Below are positions 23,794 to 35,660 of a stretch of 64,000 bases of DNA, piece after piece. Below the pieces are notes generated by a model. That model ran no database searches and was not told the DNA's origin. It worked only from the letters and a program-made list of their open reading frames with translations. The translations under genes were made by a program, and so were the position numbers. The stretch lies in the NCBI GenBank assembly GCA_963995525.1, contig OZ023209.1, positions 34,778,179 to 34,842,178 on the forward strand, read 5' to 3'. This DNA comes from Escarpia spicata. Lineage: Eukaryota > Annelida > Polychaeta > Sabellida > Siboglinidae. How positions within the stretch are numbered: position 1 is the stretch's first letter; every line of letters begins with the position of its first letter.

Positions 23794-24445
23794 GTAAGTG
23801 ACTCATTCCTTGTGCTAATTAACTAATCTTTGTTGATCATCGATTAATTTAGTTCTTACATCTCAAGAAAATAAGATGTCTGTCATACTAATTGTTAGAT
23901 TAGGTTTGCTTTGAGGTGGTTTAAGGGGCGGGGCATGGAATACAGCTACCAGGTAGCCATATCTGCTGTTGAGCTCAATGATGTGATGTTTGCATTCCTC
24001 CAAACAAAATTTATCCAAGCTGGAGGATTCTGTGCGATCCAAAGAGTGTCGTATCTTGCAAACACACGCCAACTTTTATGATACTCGTTCTCAAGAGAAG
24101 AAAACAGGCAAAGTTAAGCATGTGGTCTTGTAATGGTTTCTTCTGTCTAACCCATGAAATCTTGAGCACGTCATTGTCAAATGTCGAAATGACCTTGAAG
24201 ACCACAGCAACCCAACGATGTTGTTTAGTAACATCAGATGCTACAAAGAGTCGCATTGTCATGTACCCTTGTCAGCTTTGCAAGCAGATTCTCTGCTACA
24301 GTTACTGAAATATAGTACCGTACAAGTTAAAAATCCCACGAAATTGAAAGTCTGTAAACTGATAATCACATAAACGTGACATTTTTTTTTAAACAATATG
24401 TGTGGCACTTGTTAATAATGACAACCATGTAACATTATGTTACAG

Positions 24446-27365
24446 CTTTGCAGAGTCAAGCGTGCACGGGTTGATATTGATGTCACTGAAGATGCTGATG
24501 ATGCTGGCAGTACGGATGACATTCATCAAGTCCGTTTCGTCAAGCACGTTCATACGGACGGACTGTACAAATGCAAGAAGTGTAGCTACGCGAATAATCG
24601 CATTGACCGAGTTGAGAGTCACGTACTTCGCAGCCACCTGTACCTGATGCCGTACAAGTGTCCGTACTGCGCCGAGGACTCCGGTGACTACAACACTTTG
24701 CTGCGACATGTCAGTGACTTGCACCCGAAGAAGCCAACTTGCGTCATCTACCGCGTTACTGGTGCACCCACGTGTCGAAAGCTTGTCAGGTGTTATATTG
24801 TGGATGGGACTACTCAGAATCCACTTGATAGTAGAGCCACTTCTTCCATTCTGATGCCATCAAACACTTCTGAGTCCGTAGATCCTGACAAAAGGAATCA
24901 GAAAGGAACCGGCAATGACGAAAATGGTACGACAATGGTAACCGACGAAGTACGTGGTGATAATCAAGGCCAAGATGACAACGGCGTTGATGAGTTATCT
25001 AAGTCACTTCCCGGTCCAGAATCTTCTGCATCAGTGATGTTGTGGAAGTGCAAGACATGTTCTGACCGAGTGTCGACGTTGAAGGAGATGCAGCGGCACC
25101 TGCTCTCACAGCACGTGGATCTGAAGCAGTACAAATGCTCCAAATGCCTGTTCTCTGCCGACAGTAACGAAATAATCGACGAACACATTCGGCAGAATCA
25201 CTCGCCAGACGACAGTGCAGTTGTTCTGGACATGCTGCTTGAGAAGGCAGACTCTCTGAGGACGATGATGGTTATGGTGAGAAGGGAGGCTGTCGACGCG
25301 TCGAAAGACCACGAACACACTCCTGACCAGTGTAAGTGTGGCGACGAGTTCGATTACGAGTTGTTGCGTGTCGTTGGGAAGAACGGGAACATGGTGTACG
25401 ACTGTGACCTGTGCGACTATCGGGCGAGTTTGAAGATGAGATTTGTTCAACACCGCAAGTCACACCTGCACTCCACTCCGGTGCGCTGCGGCTACTGCGA
25501 CTATAGAGCCAGCAGCAGACACTTTCTGGTCAACCACATCAGCGTTGCGCATCCGGGCCGTCAAATGAGATATCACCTGGTTGACTGGAACAGCACAGTA
25601 ACAGGCGACAACTTACCGTCTGAAGGGGAAACGTTGAAAGACGGGGAGGTGATGTTGACCACTCGTGTACTGCCATTGTCGCACGTGGAGACAACTAAGC
25701 CATACGAGCAACGGGACACTTGTGCTCACATCGCCACAGCCAATGATGAGGTGGTGGATGGAAATGAGTGTAGTGATCATCCCGTGGAACCACTCCTAAG
25801 TGACTTTGATTACATTGTGACACTAAACAGCGAATGCATTGATGGTTTGACTGAAGAGAAGACTGACATTTCGACACAACAGAAGGGGGACTTTTCAATG
25901 GAAGAGGAGACAGAGGCTGCGACGGAAGAGAAAATGGACGGTGTGACGGAAGAGAAGATGAACGATTCTACGGAAGAGAAGACAGATGCTGCGACGGAAG
26001 AGAAGACGGACAGTTTAGCTGAAGAGAAGACAGCATGTGTGACAGTGAATAGTTCAACGGAAGAGAGGACTGAATATCTTGCTGCGAGTTCGACTGAAGG
26101 GAAGGCGGACGGTTTTGCAAAAGAGATAACGGGCGTTTCGACCGAAGAGAAATTGAACGGTTCGGTTGAAGAGAAGACGGATGATGCGACAGAAGAGAAG
26201 ACGTACGGTGCGACGGACGAGAAGACTGACGTCGCGATGGAAGAGGAGACAGAAGCTGCAACGAAAGAGAAGACGGACGGTGCGACGGGAGAGAAAACGG
26301 ACGTTGCAATGGAAGAAAAGGTGGACGGTTTGACCGAAGAGAAGACAGATGGTGCGACAGTGAACTGTTCGACGGAAGAGAGGACTGAATATCTTGCTGC
26401 GTGTTCGACTGAAGGGAAGACGGACAGTTTTGGAGAAGAGATAACGGACGATTCGATGGAAAAGAAATTGAACGGTGCGACAGATGAGAAGACGGACAAT
26501 GCAACAGAAGAGAAGATGTACGGTGCGACAGACGAGAAGACGGACGACGCGACAGAAGAGAAGACAGACAGTGTGACAGACGAGAAGATGGACGGTGCGA
26601 CAGACGAGAAGACGGACGATGCGACAGAAGAGAAGACGGACGGTGCAACAGAAGAGAAGACGGACGGTGCAACAAAAGAGAAGACGGAAGGTACGACAGA
26701 CAAGAGGACGGACGGTGTGACAGGAGAGAAGACGGACTGTGCGACAGAAGAGAAAGCGGACGATGCGACAGAAGAGAAGACTGACGAAAGTATCGACTCG
26801 CAGCAGGCGTTCATGTGTGTGACGTGCAGCACGACGATGCTATTAGAGCAAGACATACAACATCATGTAATGGTGGAACACCTCGAGCAGAAACCGTACG
26901 TGTGCATGTATTGCGACCATTCGTCGGCCAACAAACGTTCCGTTCAGCTTCACACCGAGAAAATCCATGCTGGTAAACCACTCTGCATAATCTACGAAAC
27001 GAACGGACAGCTTGAAGCGAGGATAAAAGAGAATATTGTGTCAGTGTCAAGCGACACTGCGTCACAGCTGCCAAAGCCACTCGTGTGTAACCTCTGCAAT
27101 AAATATACAACAAGATCTATGTTCCAGTTCTTGGATCACATAGCTAAGGAGATTAAGTACACGCCTTATCAGTGCCTGTACTGCTCGTACAGTTCTATTT
27201 GGCGAAATGCTGTCAAAATACACGTCGCGTCGAAACATCCGCAGGCGCAGATTCGTATCTTGCTGAGCGAAGACGTTGCGCAGAACCGGAAGATCCTGGA
27301 GTTAGTGAAGCAGTCTGACATTCCGCATGATAGCGACGAAACGTCAGATTTCAACATATTTGGGG
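24446..27365 (+). CDS. Giant poly-C2H2 zinc-finger protein, second large coding exon
   Basis: This exon continues the same protein (residues 1605-2577) after a 652-bp phase-0 intron with GTAAGT donor and TTACAG acceptor. An ATG nine bases upstream lies in the intron and is not needed. About ten fingers occur, mostly as pairs. The second finger of a pair is followed by an HP-rich or HxGKP turn and a short IIY- or YHL-type strand: CPYCAEDSGDYNTLLRHVSD, CGYCDYRASSRHFLVNHISV, CMYCDHSSANKRSVQLHTEK and CLYCSYSSIWRNAVKIHVAS. Residues about 2070-2386 form an acidic repeat of TEEKTDGA units. The exon ends before GTGAGT at 27366, phase 1. If that donor is not used, translation stops at 27376 after three more residues. 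Confidence 0.85.
25846..26790 (+). repeat. In-frame 24-bp coding minisatellite (acidic TEEKTDGA repeat)
   Basis: About 39 units of 24 bp (near GCGACAGAAGAGAAGACGGA plus CGGT) lie inside the second large exon and keep the reading frame. Units vary to TDEKTD, MEEKVD, KEKTDG and so on. A larger unit of about 315 bp is duplicated: the stretch from 26041 matches that from 26356, both containing STEERTEYLAA, KLNG and TYGATDEKTD or MYGATDEKTD. The peptide is hydrophilic and probably disordered or a charged helix. The 348-codon minus-strand frame here is only a shadow. Confidence 0.9.
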
Positions 27366-27877
27366 GTGAGTCTTAGCTGTGTGGTGGCATATTAGTTGTT
27401 TTGTTATGAGCAAAATACACACTACCGTCTTGCGCATGAAACATTGCCATTCAGCCGTAAATTCCAGCTATAAAAATAGTTGTGATATGGAATCTTGATG
27501 TAATAATTATGTATTGGCACGTGCTTGTTTTTTTACATCAAAAATAATATCACCAACGCAAATGTAAATGCCGTATGTGGTTAGCAACTAATCAAGTTAG
27601 TTCACTATTATGTTCACTGAACTCTGACAGCGGAAATACAACCTACTTGTACAACTTATCAGACTGATATTAGAAACTATCATTTCAGTGTGTCTTAAAG
27701 TTATGCCGTGTATTCAACACAGAAACGTTACACTTAAAATGTCATTGTACACGACAGCATTTTGAAGAACATGGTTGGGTGTTAGTGACATTGATTGATT
27801 GATTCTCGTTATGTACAGGGCCATCTTTTAAAATACATGTGATGTTTAAGACTGGCAACTGATTGCGACTGTTTCAG

Positions 27878-27891
27878 ACCAGGCAGACTGA
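27878..27891 (+). CDS. Probable last coding exon of the zinc-finger gene
   Basis: The acceptor CTGTTTCAG is followed by bases that complete the phase-1 codon of the previous exon as Asp, then Gln-Ala-Asp and TGA. The C-terminus would then be NIFGDQAD, close to the NIFGGES read through without splicing. The strong donor at 27366 and phase compatibility support it, but a transcript is needed to choose. Confidence 0.45.
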
Positions 27892-28807
27892 AGCTCGACT
27901 GAGTCGACATGGGATCTCTCATCGACGTGAGTATTCTACAATCGTCCATGACATTTGTTGCCGGGAACCTCTGTTGAAGAGTCAAATGAATCCAATTCCA
28001 TTGTTATATGCACCATGGGGCCGTTGGATATGTGTCAAGACGTTCAGCTTGACTCTAGACAAGCAGGGCTTGTCTAGAATTATGTTATTTTGAATGCATT
28101 CACCAGAGGTCTTTGTGTGGTCTAATTAGACTATTTACGCAAGCGGTTAGCAAAATGGCTGATGACCTACATTATTACACTAACTTCTAAAACACGTATA
28201 TTGACTTCCAGCGGGTTTACTCTTCAACTGCGGTAATGCTGTTTTTACTTCATTTTTTATTCTGTCTTAATCGCCTTGTCTATTGCGATTAAGTATTGTA
28301 ATTACATAATGTCATGTATTAGATCAGAATTGCATCAAAGTGTTATAATTAAGAAACTGAGTTACACATGCACCCACGCTCAGCATCACACACATATTTA
28401 CATGCACACCTTTAGAAGAGTACAGGTATGCACCAATTCGGATGCAATGAAGCTAAATAACATTTACAAGATATTGCTTTGTAGGTTAACAAAATACGAC
28501 AATTCGTTTTTAAAGCAAAGAGCAGACTTTCCACGTGTCATTTTTTACTGTGTTAGTGTACTCTCATTGTTGCTTATTTAATAACGTAACGTTCCTTTCA
28601 TGTGTACATTAACTGAAGTGTGTATGTTCACAGACAGCGGAGGATGGACCTGTCAGGATCAGCATCTCATTCACAACCTTTGTCAATCGTGATATGTGCC
28701 AAAGCCACATACATCTATGAGGTCCTCCAGAGAACATGTCTCGAAATAAACTATCGACCGTTGAAGTAATTAATGTGTTAATAAACATTGTTGCATTCAT
28801 ATAACCC

Positions 28808-28843
<36 letters not shown>

Positions 28844-29640
28844 CACATAAATAGAAAAAAGTCAGACGAGCACATACTATAACATTGTTAAGAAAGTGTT
28901 AATTTTGATTGCTGCTAAATGTTTATAATACGAGCGACTTCTGTGATGAGCGTTAGCCAAATACGAATTTACCACGAGGGCTACCAGATGGAAAGTGTGC
29001 GTAATGAATTGGTGCAGAGTCTTGGTGTGATCATGAAATTCAAAGAAAACTTACGCAATATGCCACAAAAATAAATGTGTGTCAGGTGACAAAAGGTTAT
29101 TTGCAATAGCACATTGTTTTGTAGCATAAAAGGTTTTATTCCCTCCGAATGCATTTGATGTGCTTGCAAAATACAAGAAAGTGCACTTCTGTCGTACTGC
29201 TGCCACATTTACCAAATCAGTATATGATTTATATTTGATTAGTATTTTACCGGCTAGCATTTCACTTTCAAAATGTTTTACGGGCTTGTTCAATACGAAA
29301 TCTTCAGCTTATCGCATAATATTGCCATAACATAGCGCATGTTAGTTAAGTTAGTTAATTGTTTGCGTAATTGTAAAACATTTGTTTTTGTTTAGTTGAG
29401 TAGACTGTGGTAATTTCCCATGTGATTGGTCAGTTATTCGTAGGCATTATTTGATTACAATGAAACCCGCGTATATGTGGTACGTTTGTGTGTACATTAC
29501 AAAAGGTGGTTTGTAGAATTACCCGTAAGTGGACCTCGACTTGTATGCGTATTATTTGCTTTATGTTTGTGAACGATCTTGTGCAACAAGACGAGAATAA
29601 AGTGTTATATTCTACCCAGTTTTGTTCATTATCATTGTGC
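27892..29640. other. Spacer after the zinc-finger gene
   Basis: It probably begins with 3' untranslated sequence. No coding sequence is supported. A short (TA)n tract lies near 28809-28843. Confidence 0.4.
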
Positions 29641-29649
29641 AGCCATAGT

Positions 29650-31330
29650 GTCCCGTGGTTGGGCGAAGGCCTCGGCATGTGGTTACCAGATCTGCGCTAT
29701 CAGATGGTGCTTTTCCAGTACTCGTCTAGTTCGTCTCTCCACCGTCTCGCCGGACTTCCCTAAGATCGTTTTCCTTCGTAGGGTCTCCAGGTAGTGATAC
29801 GCGATGTCCATCGGTCATCTCGTAGCCTACTGATGTGCCCTGCCCAGGCCCACTCTATCTTCTGGTTTGTTCTGTCACGTATATGACCTTTGTCTTCTCT
29901 CTTACCCAGTTGTTTGTTTTTCTCTCGTCTCTTCAAGAGGTTGCAAACTTACTCTTGAAGATGTCACGGTGTTTGATGAATGCTGTCCAGCCGACCATGA
30001 TTCTTTTAATCTCCTTGTCTTGTTTTTGTTTAATCTCTGATGCTGTATCGCTGTCCCAGGTAGATGTAGCTTTTAACAATCTCTGTATGTGTGTTGTTGC
30101 TATATATTGATGTGTCGTTTTCTAACATCACTTTTGTGTTCGAAATGTTCGTCTTCAGACCTTGTTTCTCACTTTCATCAGCTAGCTCCTGCAGCATTTT
30201 TGTAGTTCTTGCGATGTAGTAGCGCATATGCGTATATCGTCAGACAAGCGAAGATCACTGAGATATTCTCCGTCTCTCTTCAAGCCTCTGGTTTCCCAGG
30301 TCAGTCTTCAGAATATGCTTTCGAGTGTTACGTAAACAGCTTGGGTGGTATGGTGCTACTCTGTTGTACTCTTCTCTTGATGTTGATCTTGTTGCTCTTA
30401 TTGTGTAGGTGGACTGTCACCAAGTTGTTGGTGTAGATGTCTTCCAGGAGTTCGACGTGTTCTATCCCCTGTTCTTGAAGCGAGGCCAGTATATAATTCC
30501 TTGAGTTTGCACCGAGTCGAAAGCCTTCTCGTAGTCGACAACCGCGATGCAGAGCAGGATAGTAAATTCTCGGCACTTCTCCTTCAGTTGGTTTATGATG
30601 TGGTTTGTCGTTGAGTACCTGCTTCTGAATCCTGCTTGCTCTCGTGGTTGGTTTTCGTTGAGTGTCTTCTCTAGCCTATCTGTTTGTATTTTTGTCAGTA
30701 ATGTGTAGATGTTTGATAACAGACATATCGGTCGGTAGTTCTTTAAGACAGTCTTTCTTAATTTACCTCCTTGAAGATTATCACCAGCCTTGCATTTTTC
30801 CATGCGGTGGATATATTAGTCTTTCTGATTTGATATACAGCTTCTAGTGTCTTCGAGATGGTTTCTTCTCATACTTTTAATGTTTCAATGTTTACGTGGT
30901 CGTTGCCTAATGCCTTCCTATTGTTCGTATATCTTAGTGCTCCTTCCATCTCCCATGGTGTTATCTCTGGTACCTCTTTCGGGTCGGTGTGAATTAATAT
31001 ACTCTGTTCAGTTTCGTATAGCTCGGTGTAGAATTCCTCTATTCGTTCTATAATCATATCTTGATCTTGTATTTCTCTACCCTGCTTATTGAGAAGTGTG
31101 ATCACTCGTCCTAGGGCCAGTGTTCTTCTGGCTTTCTTCATGCTCTTTGATGTCATAATCGTTCCTCTTGTTTGTACTTCCTGGTGTCCTCCTTCACTTT
31201 CTTTTTGATTGTCTTGCATATTTCTGTTATTTACGCTATTTGTTATTTACAGTCGTCGTTTTCCCCAATTTCTTGTCGTTTCTTCACTAGGGCTTCTTGC
31301 TGACGATATTCTGTTTTGCTGTTATTATTG
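29650..31330 (-). mobile_element. Decayed RTE-like LINE, 5'-truncated
   Basis: Read on the minus strand from 31330: a basic linker (RQQEALVKKRQEIG), MKKARRTLALGRVITLLNKQ, EEFYTELYETEQ and the ITPWEMEGALRYTNNRKA entry to the reverse transcriptase. Then come NYRPICLLSNIYTLLTKIQT, the aspartate-bearing VDYEKAFDSV motif, a degraded LSDD motif near 30240, and near 29700 a tail of RWRDELDEYWK and PRPSPNHG type. These blocks in this order fit RTE-clade elements. Frames change several times, the endonuclease is missing, and no activity is expected. Confidence 0.8.
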
Positions 31331-31499
31331 TTTATATGTGAGTAATCACAGCTGAAATGATGTCATCGTAAATGTGTGGCTTACGTGTTCACTCAACCAA
31401 GCCCAAAAAATAAATCCCAAGTTTACAAACGAACACCTTTATGTATCTGCTCATTCTGCAGTATTGTTATGATATTGATTCGCATGAATATTAAACAAT

Positions 31500-32100
31500 A
31501 ATACACTAGAGAAGTGAATGTAGCAAAATTTTAGGGGCATACTGTTCATCACACTGCACGAAGAGACGGGAGTCTGCACCAACCTAGCTACGGGCCTGTC
31601 AGTTTACTTCCATAAGGCCCTTAGACTAGCAAACTAGAAACTGGTGTAAACCTCTGTTGAGCCGGGTGTGACATTTGGGAATGCGAAGTGCTGCTATTTA
31701 GTTCTAATAGTTCCTGCTAACGCAGCTTCTGTCTACCAGTGTGAGCCAGGTGTGGTATTCGTTCGACATGTGGCGGGGGTACTCGTGCCTGCATCGGGCA
31801 CCAAGCGCTGCTGACCTAGGCGCAGTATGTTGCACTATGTCAACCAGCGTCTCCTGTTCATCACCAGAACCAGGTCTCTTCCGTAGTCATACAATCACAG
31901 CAACAAATGCATGTGATACACTGTGCATGGACTCATCGCAGTTTCTCCGCGACCTTGCTAATAAATGTCCAACTCTTGTACAAATACAGCTGTACGAAAG
32001 AGATGCGCACTCCGTAGAACCGAATGTCAAGCATTCGCGGGAGTCATTTACCAAATACTGTTAAATATTAGCACACTCAAAATGGTGGCAGAAGTGGGAG
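31500..32100 (+). mobile_element. Possible 5' edge of an LTR retrotransposon with primer-binding site
   Basis: At 32083-32100 the sequence TGGTGGCAGAAGTGGGAG is the reverse complement of a typical tRNA 3' end (CTCCCACTTCTGCCACCA). It begins with TGG and is preceded by ACTCAAAA, so an LTR could end in CA at 32079. This is how LTR elements start after their 5' LTR. No gag or pol frame follows before the next LINE, and the left LTR boundary is not defined, so it would be a fragment. A tRNA-derived relic is the alternative. Confidence 0.35.
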
Positions 32101-32472
32101 TCGAAACCACACGGTGGAATACAGTGCATGCTCGCCACGGTAGTATTCCGTCAAGCGTTGGGCGAAAATTGACCATAATTCAGTTATCAAGAATTCGCAA
32201 AGTGTACTTACTCGGGACCCAGAGTATGTAACATTAGGATAAACCCACAGGAAGCTTACCCAAAAACGCTGGCAAGACAGCGAACCCAGTGAAACGGACA
32301 GCAGTTTGAGCTAAAGAAACCCGAAGTGGTTGAAATCGACCCACCTAATTAATACTATTTACAAACGCCACTCCACAACATATAAATAGTAATTACTTCA
32401 GTAATAAAATAAGCGTATCATGTCACGTTCACTAAAGTATAACACTAGATGTTGCTGACGCACAACAACCTT

Positions 32473-34920
32473 TTAATTCGCAACGAATGCTCTCCAGCCG
32501 GGACGGTCTAACGCAAGTCTTAGTAATGTTTGGACGTCAAGGTCGGTCCACTCCCGTATGTTGTCCATCCAGATCTTCCTTTGCCTGCCTCTCCGTCTGC
32601 TGCCTTCCAGAGTGCCCTGCATGATTGTCTTGGCAAGAGAGTTGTGGCCTGTGACATGGCCGTACCATGCCAACTTTCTCCTCTTCACTGTTGCGAGGAG
32701 TGAGTGACTCCTGTGGGCCTACCAGAGCAGTGATCCGTCTTCGGACAAAGTCATTGGTCTTGTGCTCGGCCCAAGATATGTGCGGCAAGCGTCTGGAGCA
32801 CTTGGTCTCAAACGCCTGTACCTTCTTCATCGTTGCAGCCGTCAGTGTCCAACTTTCGCAGCCGTAGAACAGGATGGAGACAACAAGGGCTCTGTACAGT
32901 CTGATCTTAGTTGGGAAGCTGATGTTAATGCTCCTCCATATCTTACTGAGTTCGTCTATTGCTGCTGTCGCAAGGGCTATTCGGATCTGGATGTTTTTGT
33001 CCGATCGTCCATCTTTGGCGAGCGTTGAGCCGATATATTTGAACGCATCCACTTCCTCCAGCGTCTGGCCGTTCATCGGGATGTCAACAGTGATGTTTTT
33101 AGAGTTGCTAGCCATCACTTTGTTCTTTTCGTAGCTTACTTACTTGTTGTAAGCGCCTGCTCTATCCACTAGTCTATTGGTGAGATATTGGAGCTCGTTG
33201 TTGCTTCCTCCAAGAAGATGTATATTATTGTCTGCAAATCGAAGGTGGCGGACAAGTCTGCCGCCCACAGAGATAGTGATGTTGAAGTTGTGGAGGGTTT
33301 CTCTCATGATGTTCTCGAGGTAGATGTTGAAGAGAACCGGTGACGGCAAGCAGCCTTGACGGACTCCGACTGTGGTCCAGAAGTACTCCCCTATTTGGCT
33401 GTTGAAAAGGACCGCACTGCTGGTGTTGTCATACAGTGCGCTGATGACTTGAGTGATGCCTTCTTCAAAGTTGGAGCGGCTTAAAACTTGCCACAGACCT
33501 TCGTGCCACACCCTGTCGAAAGCCTTCTTGAAGTCTATAAAGTTGTGGAGCAGGGTCTTGTGGTGTCGCAGGTGCTTTTCGATCAGAATTCCGCAGTTGC
33601 AGATCTATTCTGTGGTACTTCTACCGGGACTGCTTGGGTGGCTAATGAGGCTAATGGTTCGGTACTTTTGGCACTTCCGGAGATTTCCTTTCTTAGGTAA
33701 TGGGATGATGAGTGACTATGTCCACTGTTTGAAGTCCAAGATCTTCTAGCAAATGGATGTCAGTGCAGTAACCATTCCTTCGCCACCATGTTTGAGCAGC
33801 TCCGTTGGAATGGTGTCTGCTCCTGTTTCCCTACTGATATACTGCGGATGGCTTCTTCTACCTCTTCCCTTAAAATAGGCAGTGTTTCTGGTTCTCTCTC
33901 TTGGGCCAGTTCTGTCAGCAGCACGCTGGTATCGGGCTGCAGGGTTTAATTGTAGAGTTCCTGACAGTACTCAGTCCACCCCTTTGAGACTTCGCCAGTT
34001 TCTGTCAGAAGTGCTCCCATGCTATATTCAATGACTGATGTTCTCTTTTGCTTCTTCAGTGTGTTGAAGGCTTGCTTGCTGTTACCCTGAGCCATTCCTT
34101 TCTCAATTTTGGCACACTGCTCTTTAATCCACTGTTCTTTGGCTGCTTTCATTTCCTTCCATATTGTTCTGTTGACCTGGCAATACTGTCCCTTTGACTC
34201 TGGGCTGTACTGTCTGGTCTTCTTCAATTCTCGACTTTCGTCACAGAGGTCGAGGATGTTGTTTGTGACCCAGGATTGTTTCCTCTGTCGACCCAATACG
34301 TACATATTCAGTTGTATTGCGGACTGCCTCGATAAAGTTGTCAGTGAGGACAGTGATGTCATTGTCCAGGAGGTTGAATGCCGCAAACTTTCCTCCTATC
34401 TGAGCCTGAAATATTGCAGCCACTTCGGGATCTTTCAGCTTGTCGACATCAAACCTGACACGTGGTTGTGCGCGTGATATTTTTTAAACTTGAATTTAAT
34501 TGTAAGCTTGACAAGGTCGTGATCGCTGCCTATGTCAGCTCCTGGGAATGTTCTGGTATATGCTTTGTTAATGCTGAACTTGAAGCGACGGTGTGTCAGA
34601 ATGAAATCAATTTGATTGTGAATCAGGTCGCTTGGTGAGTGCCATGTTGTTCTGCGAGAGAGCTTTTGTGGGTATAGGGTGTTTGCCAGGGTCAGTCTGT
34701 GGCTGTTTGCAAACTCCAGGAGGCGGAGTCCCCTTCCGTTGGTTTCTCCTATGCCAAATTTCCCAACTGTTCCAAACCAGTGAACGTAGACGTCTGGGTC
34801 CACTTTAGTGTTCCATTCCCCTTGTATGATGGTGATGTCCTTCTTTGGGGTCTTGGTGATAACGCTTTCGATGTCTCCATAGAAAGCCTCTACTTCCTCA
34901 TCATCGTAGGCTGGTGTTGG
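32473..34920 (-). mobile_element. RTE-like LINE, 3' segment (endonuclease end, RT, C-terminal tail)
   Basis: On the minus strand the blocks run in element order. First is the endonuclease from DDEEVEAFYGDIE, with IIQGEWN (the usual GDWN acid changed to E), IHNQIDFIL and the IGSDHDLV motif. A lysine-rich linker follows (VTNNILDLCDESRELKK). The reverse transcriptase has the IDFKKAFDRVWH motif near 33530, VRQGCLPSPVLFNIYLENIM, and FADN instead of the catalytic FADD (near 33245). The C-terminal region is EVDAFKYIGSTLAKDG, SKIWRSINISFPTKIRLYR, RRKLAWYGHVTGHNSLAKTI and WMDNIREW. Frames change repeatedly. The altered catalytic residues make it inactive. Confidence 0.85.
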
Positions 34921-34949
34921 GCATATGGGGTGTTCAGATAGAGATAGTC

Positions 34950-35660
34950 TCTTTGTCTCCTGGTAGCAGCATCCTTCGGGATGGACAGGGAAACTGGCTC
35001 TCATCTGACACTCAACTCTCACTTCTGGCTCCGGGACCATTTCTCAGCCACACCCCTGGCTTTCGCCCAAACGAAGTGAGGGGCTGGCACGTTTCATCTG
35101 CCAGTACGTGGCCTGGAGAGGAGATTGGTGTCACCAGGTTATTCCAATCGCCAACAGAAAAGACATGATTTATACTACACAAGCTGATAGCACAACGAAT
35201 CGGTCGAGGCCCGGGTTACCAACGACCGCGCTACCCATTGGCGTGCACCAGCCAGGGTGGCAGTGCAAAGTGGGTTACTGGTGCTAAGGCCACCTTCAAA
35301 ACAACATCCGAGAAAGTCACCATCGGTATTTGGAATGTCCGCACACTCCGCGCATGCGGCAAACCAGAAGAATTGGAACATGAACTGAAGATATATCACT
35401 GGAACATAATTGGACTCTCTGAGGTGAGGTGGGTAGGCTTTGGCGAGACAACAACAGAGGACGGACATAACGTCACTCATAAGATATGGTGCGGTGGAGA
35501 CCAGACCATGCACCAGCTCTGAGTCGCCTTTATCGTACGGAAGGAAATTATAGTGTGCATTATCAGCTGCACCCCCATATCCAGCAGAATCACACCCATT
35601 CGCGTCTCAGTTACACCTAAGAACATCAACCTTCTAATACACAACCGCAATTCTCGGAAA
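34950..35660 (+). mobile_element. Inverted 5' segment of the adjacent RTE-like LINE
   Basis: On the plus strand, after untranslated sequence with stops, 35320-35640 encodes the start of the endonuclease: VTIGIWNVRTLRACGKPEEL, IIGLSEVRWVGFGETTTEDG (the catalytic E lies in SEVRW) and, past a stop at 35521, VAFIVRKE and ISCTPISSRI, ending near TPKNINLLIH. These residues directly precede those at the start of the minus-strand segment (YDDEEVEAFY). The orientation and order are those produced by twin priming during LINE insertion. Confidence 0.8.

Noticed and set aside
24437..24445. ATG at 24437 as start of a separate zinc-finger gene
   Set aside because: It lies in the acceptor region (ATGTTACAG); splicing from 23793 in phase 0 explains the frame better.
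25810..26856. Minus-strand 348-codon serine/valine-rich open frame
   Set aside because: It is the antisense reading of the 24-bp coding minisatellite, whose unit has no stop in this frame. The plus strand has zinc fingers on both sides in frame.
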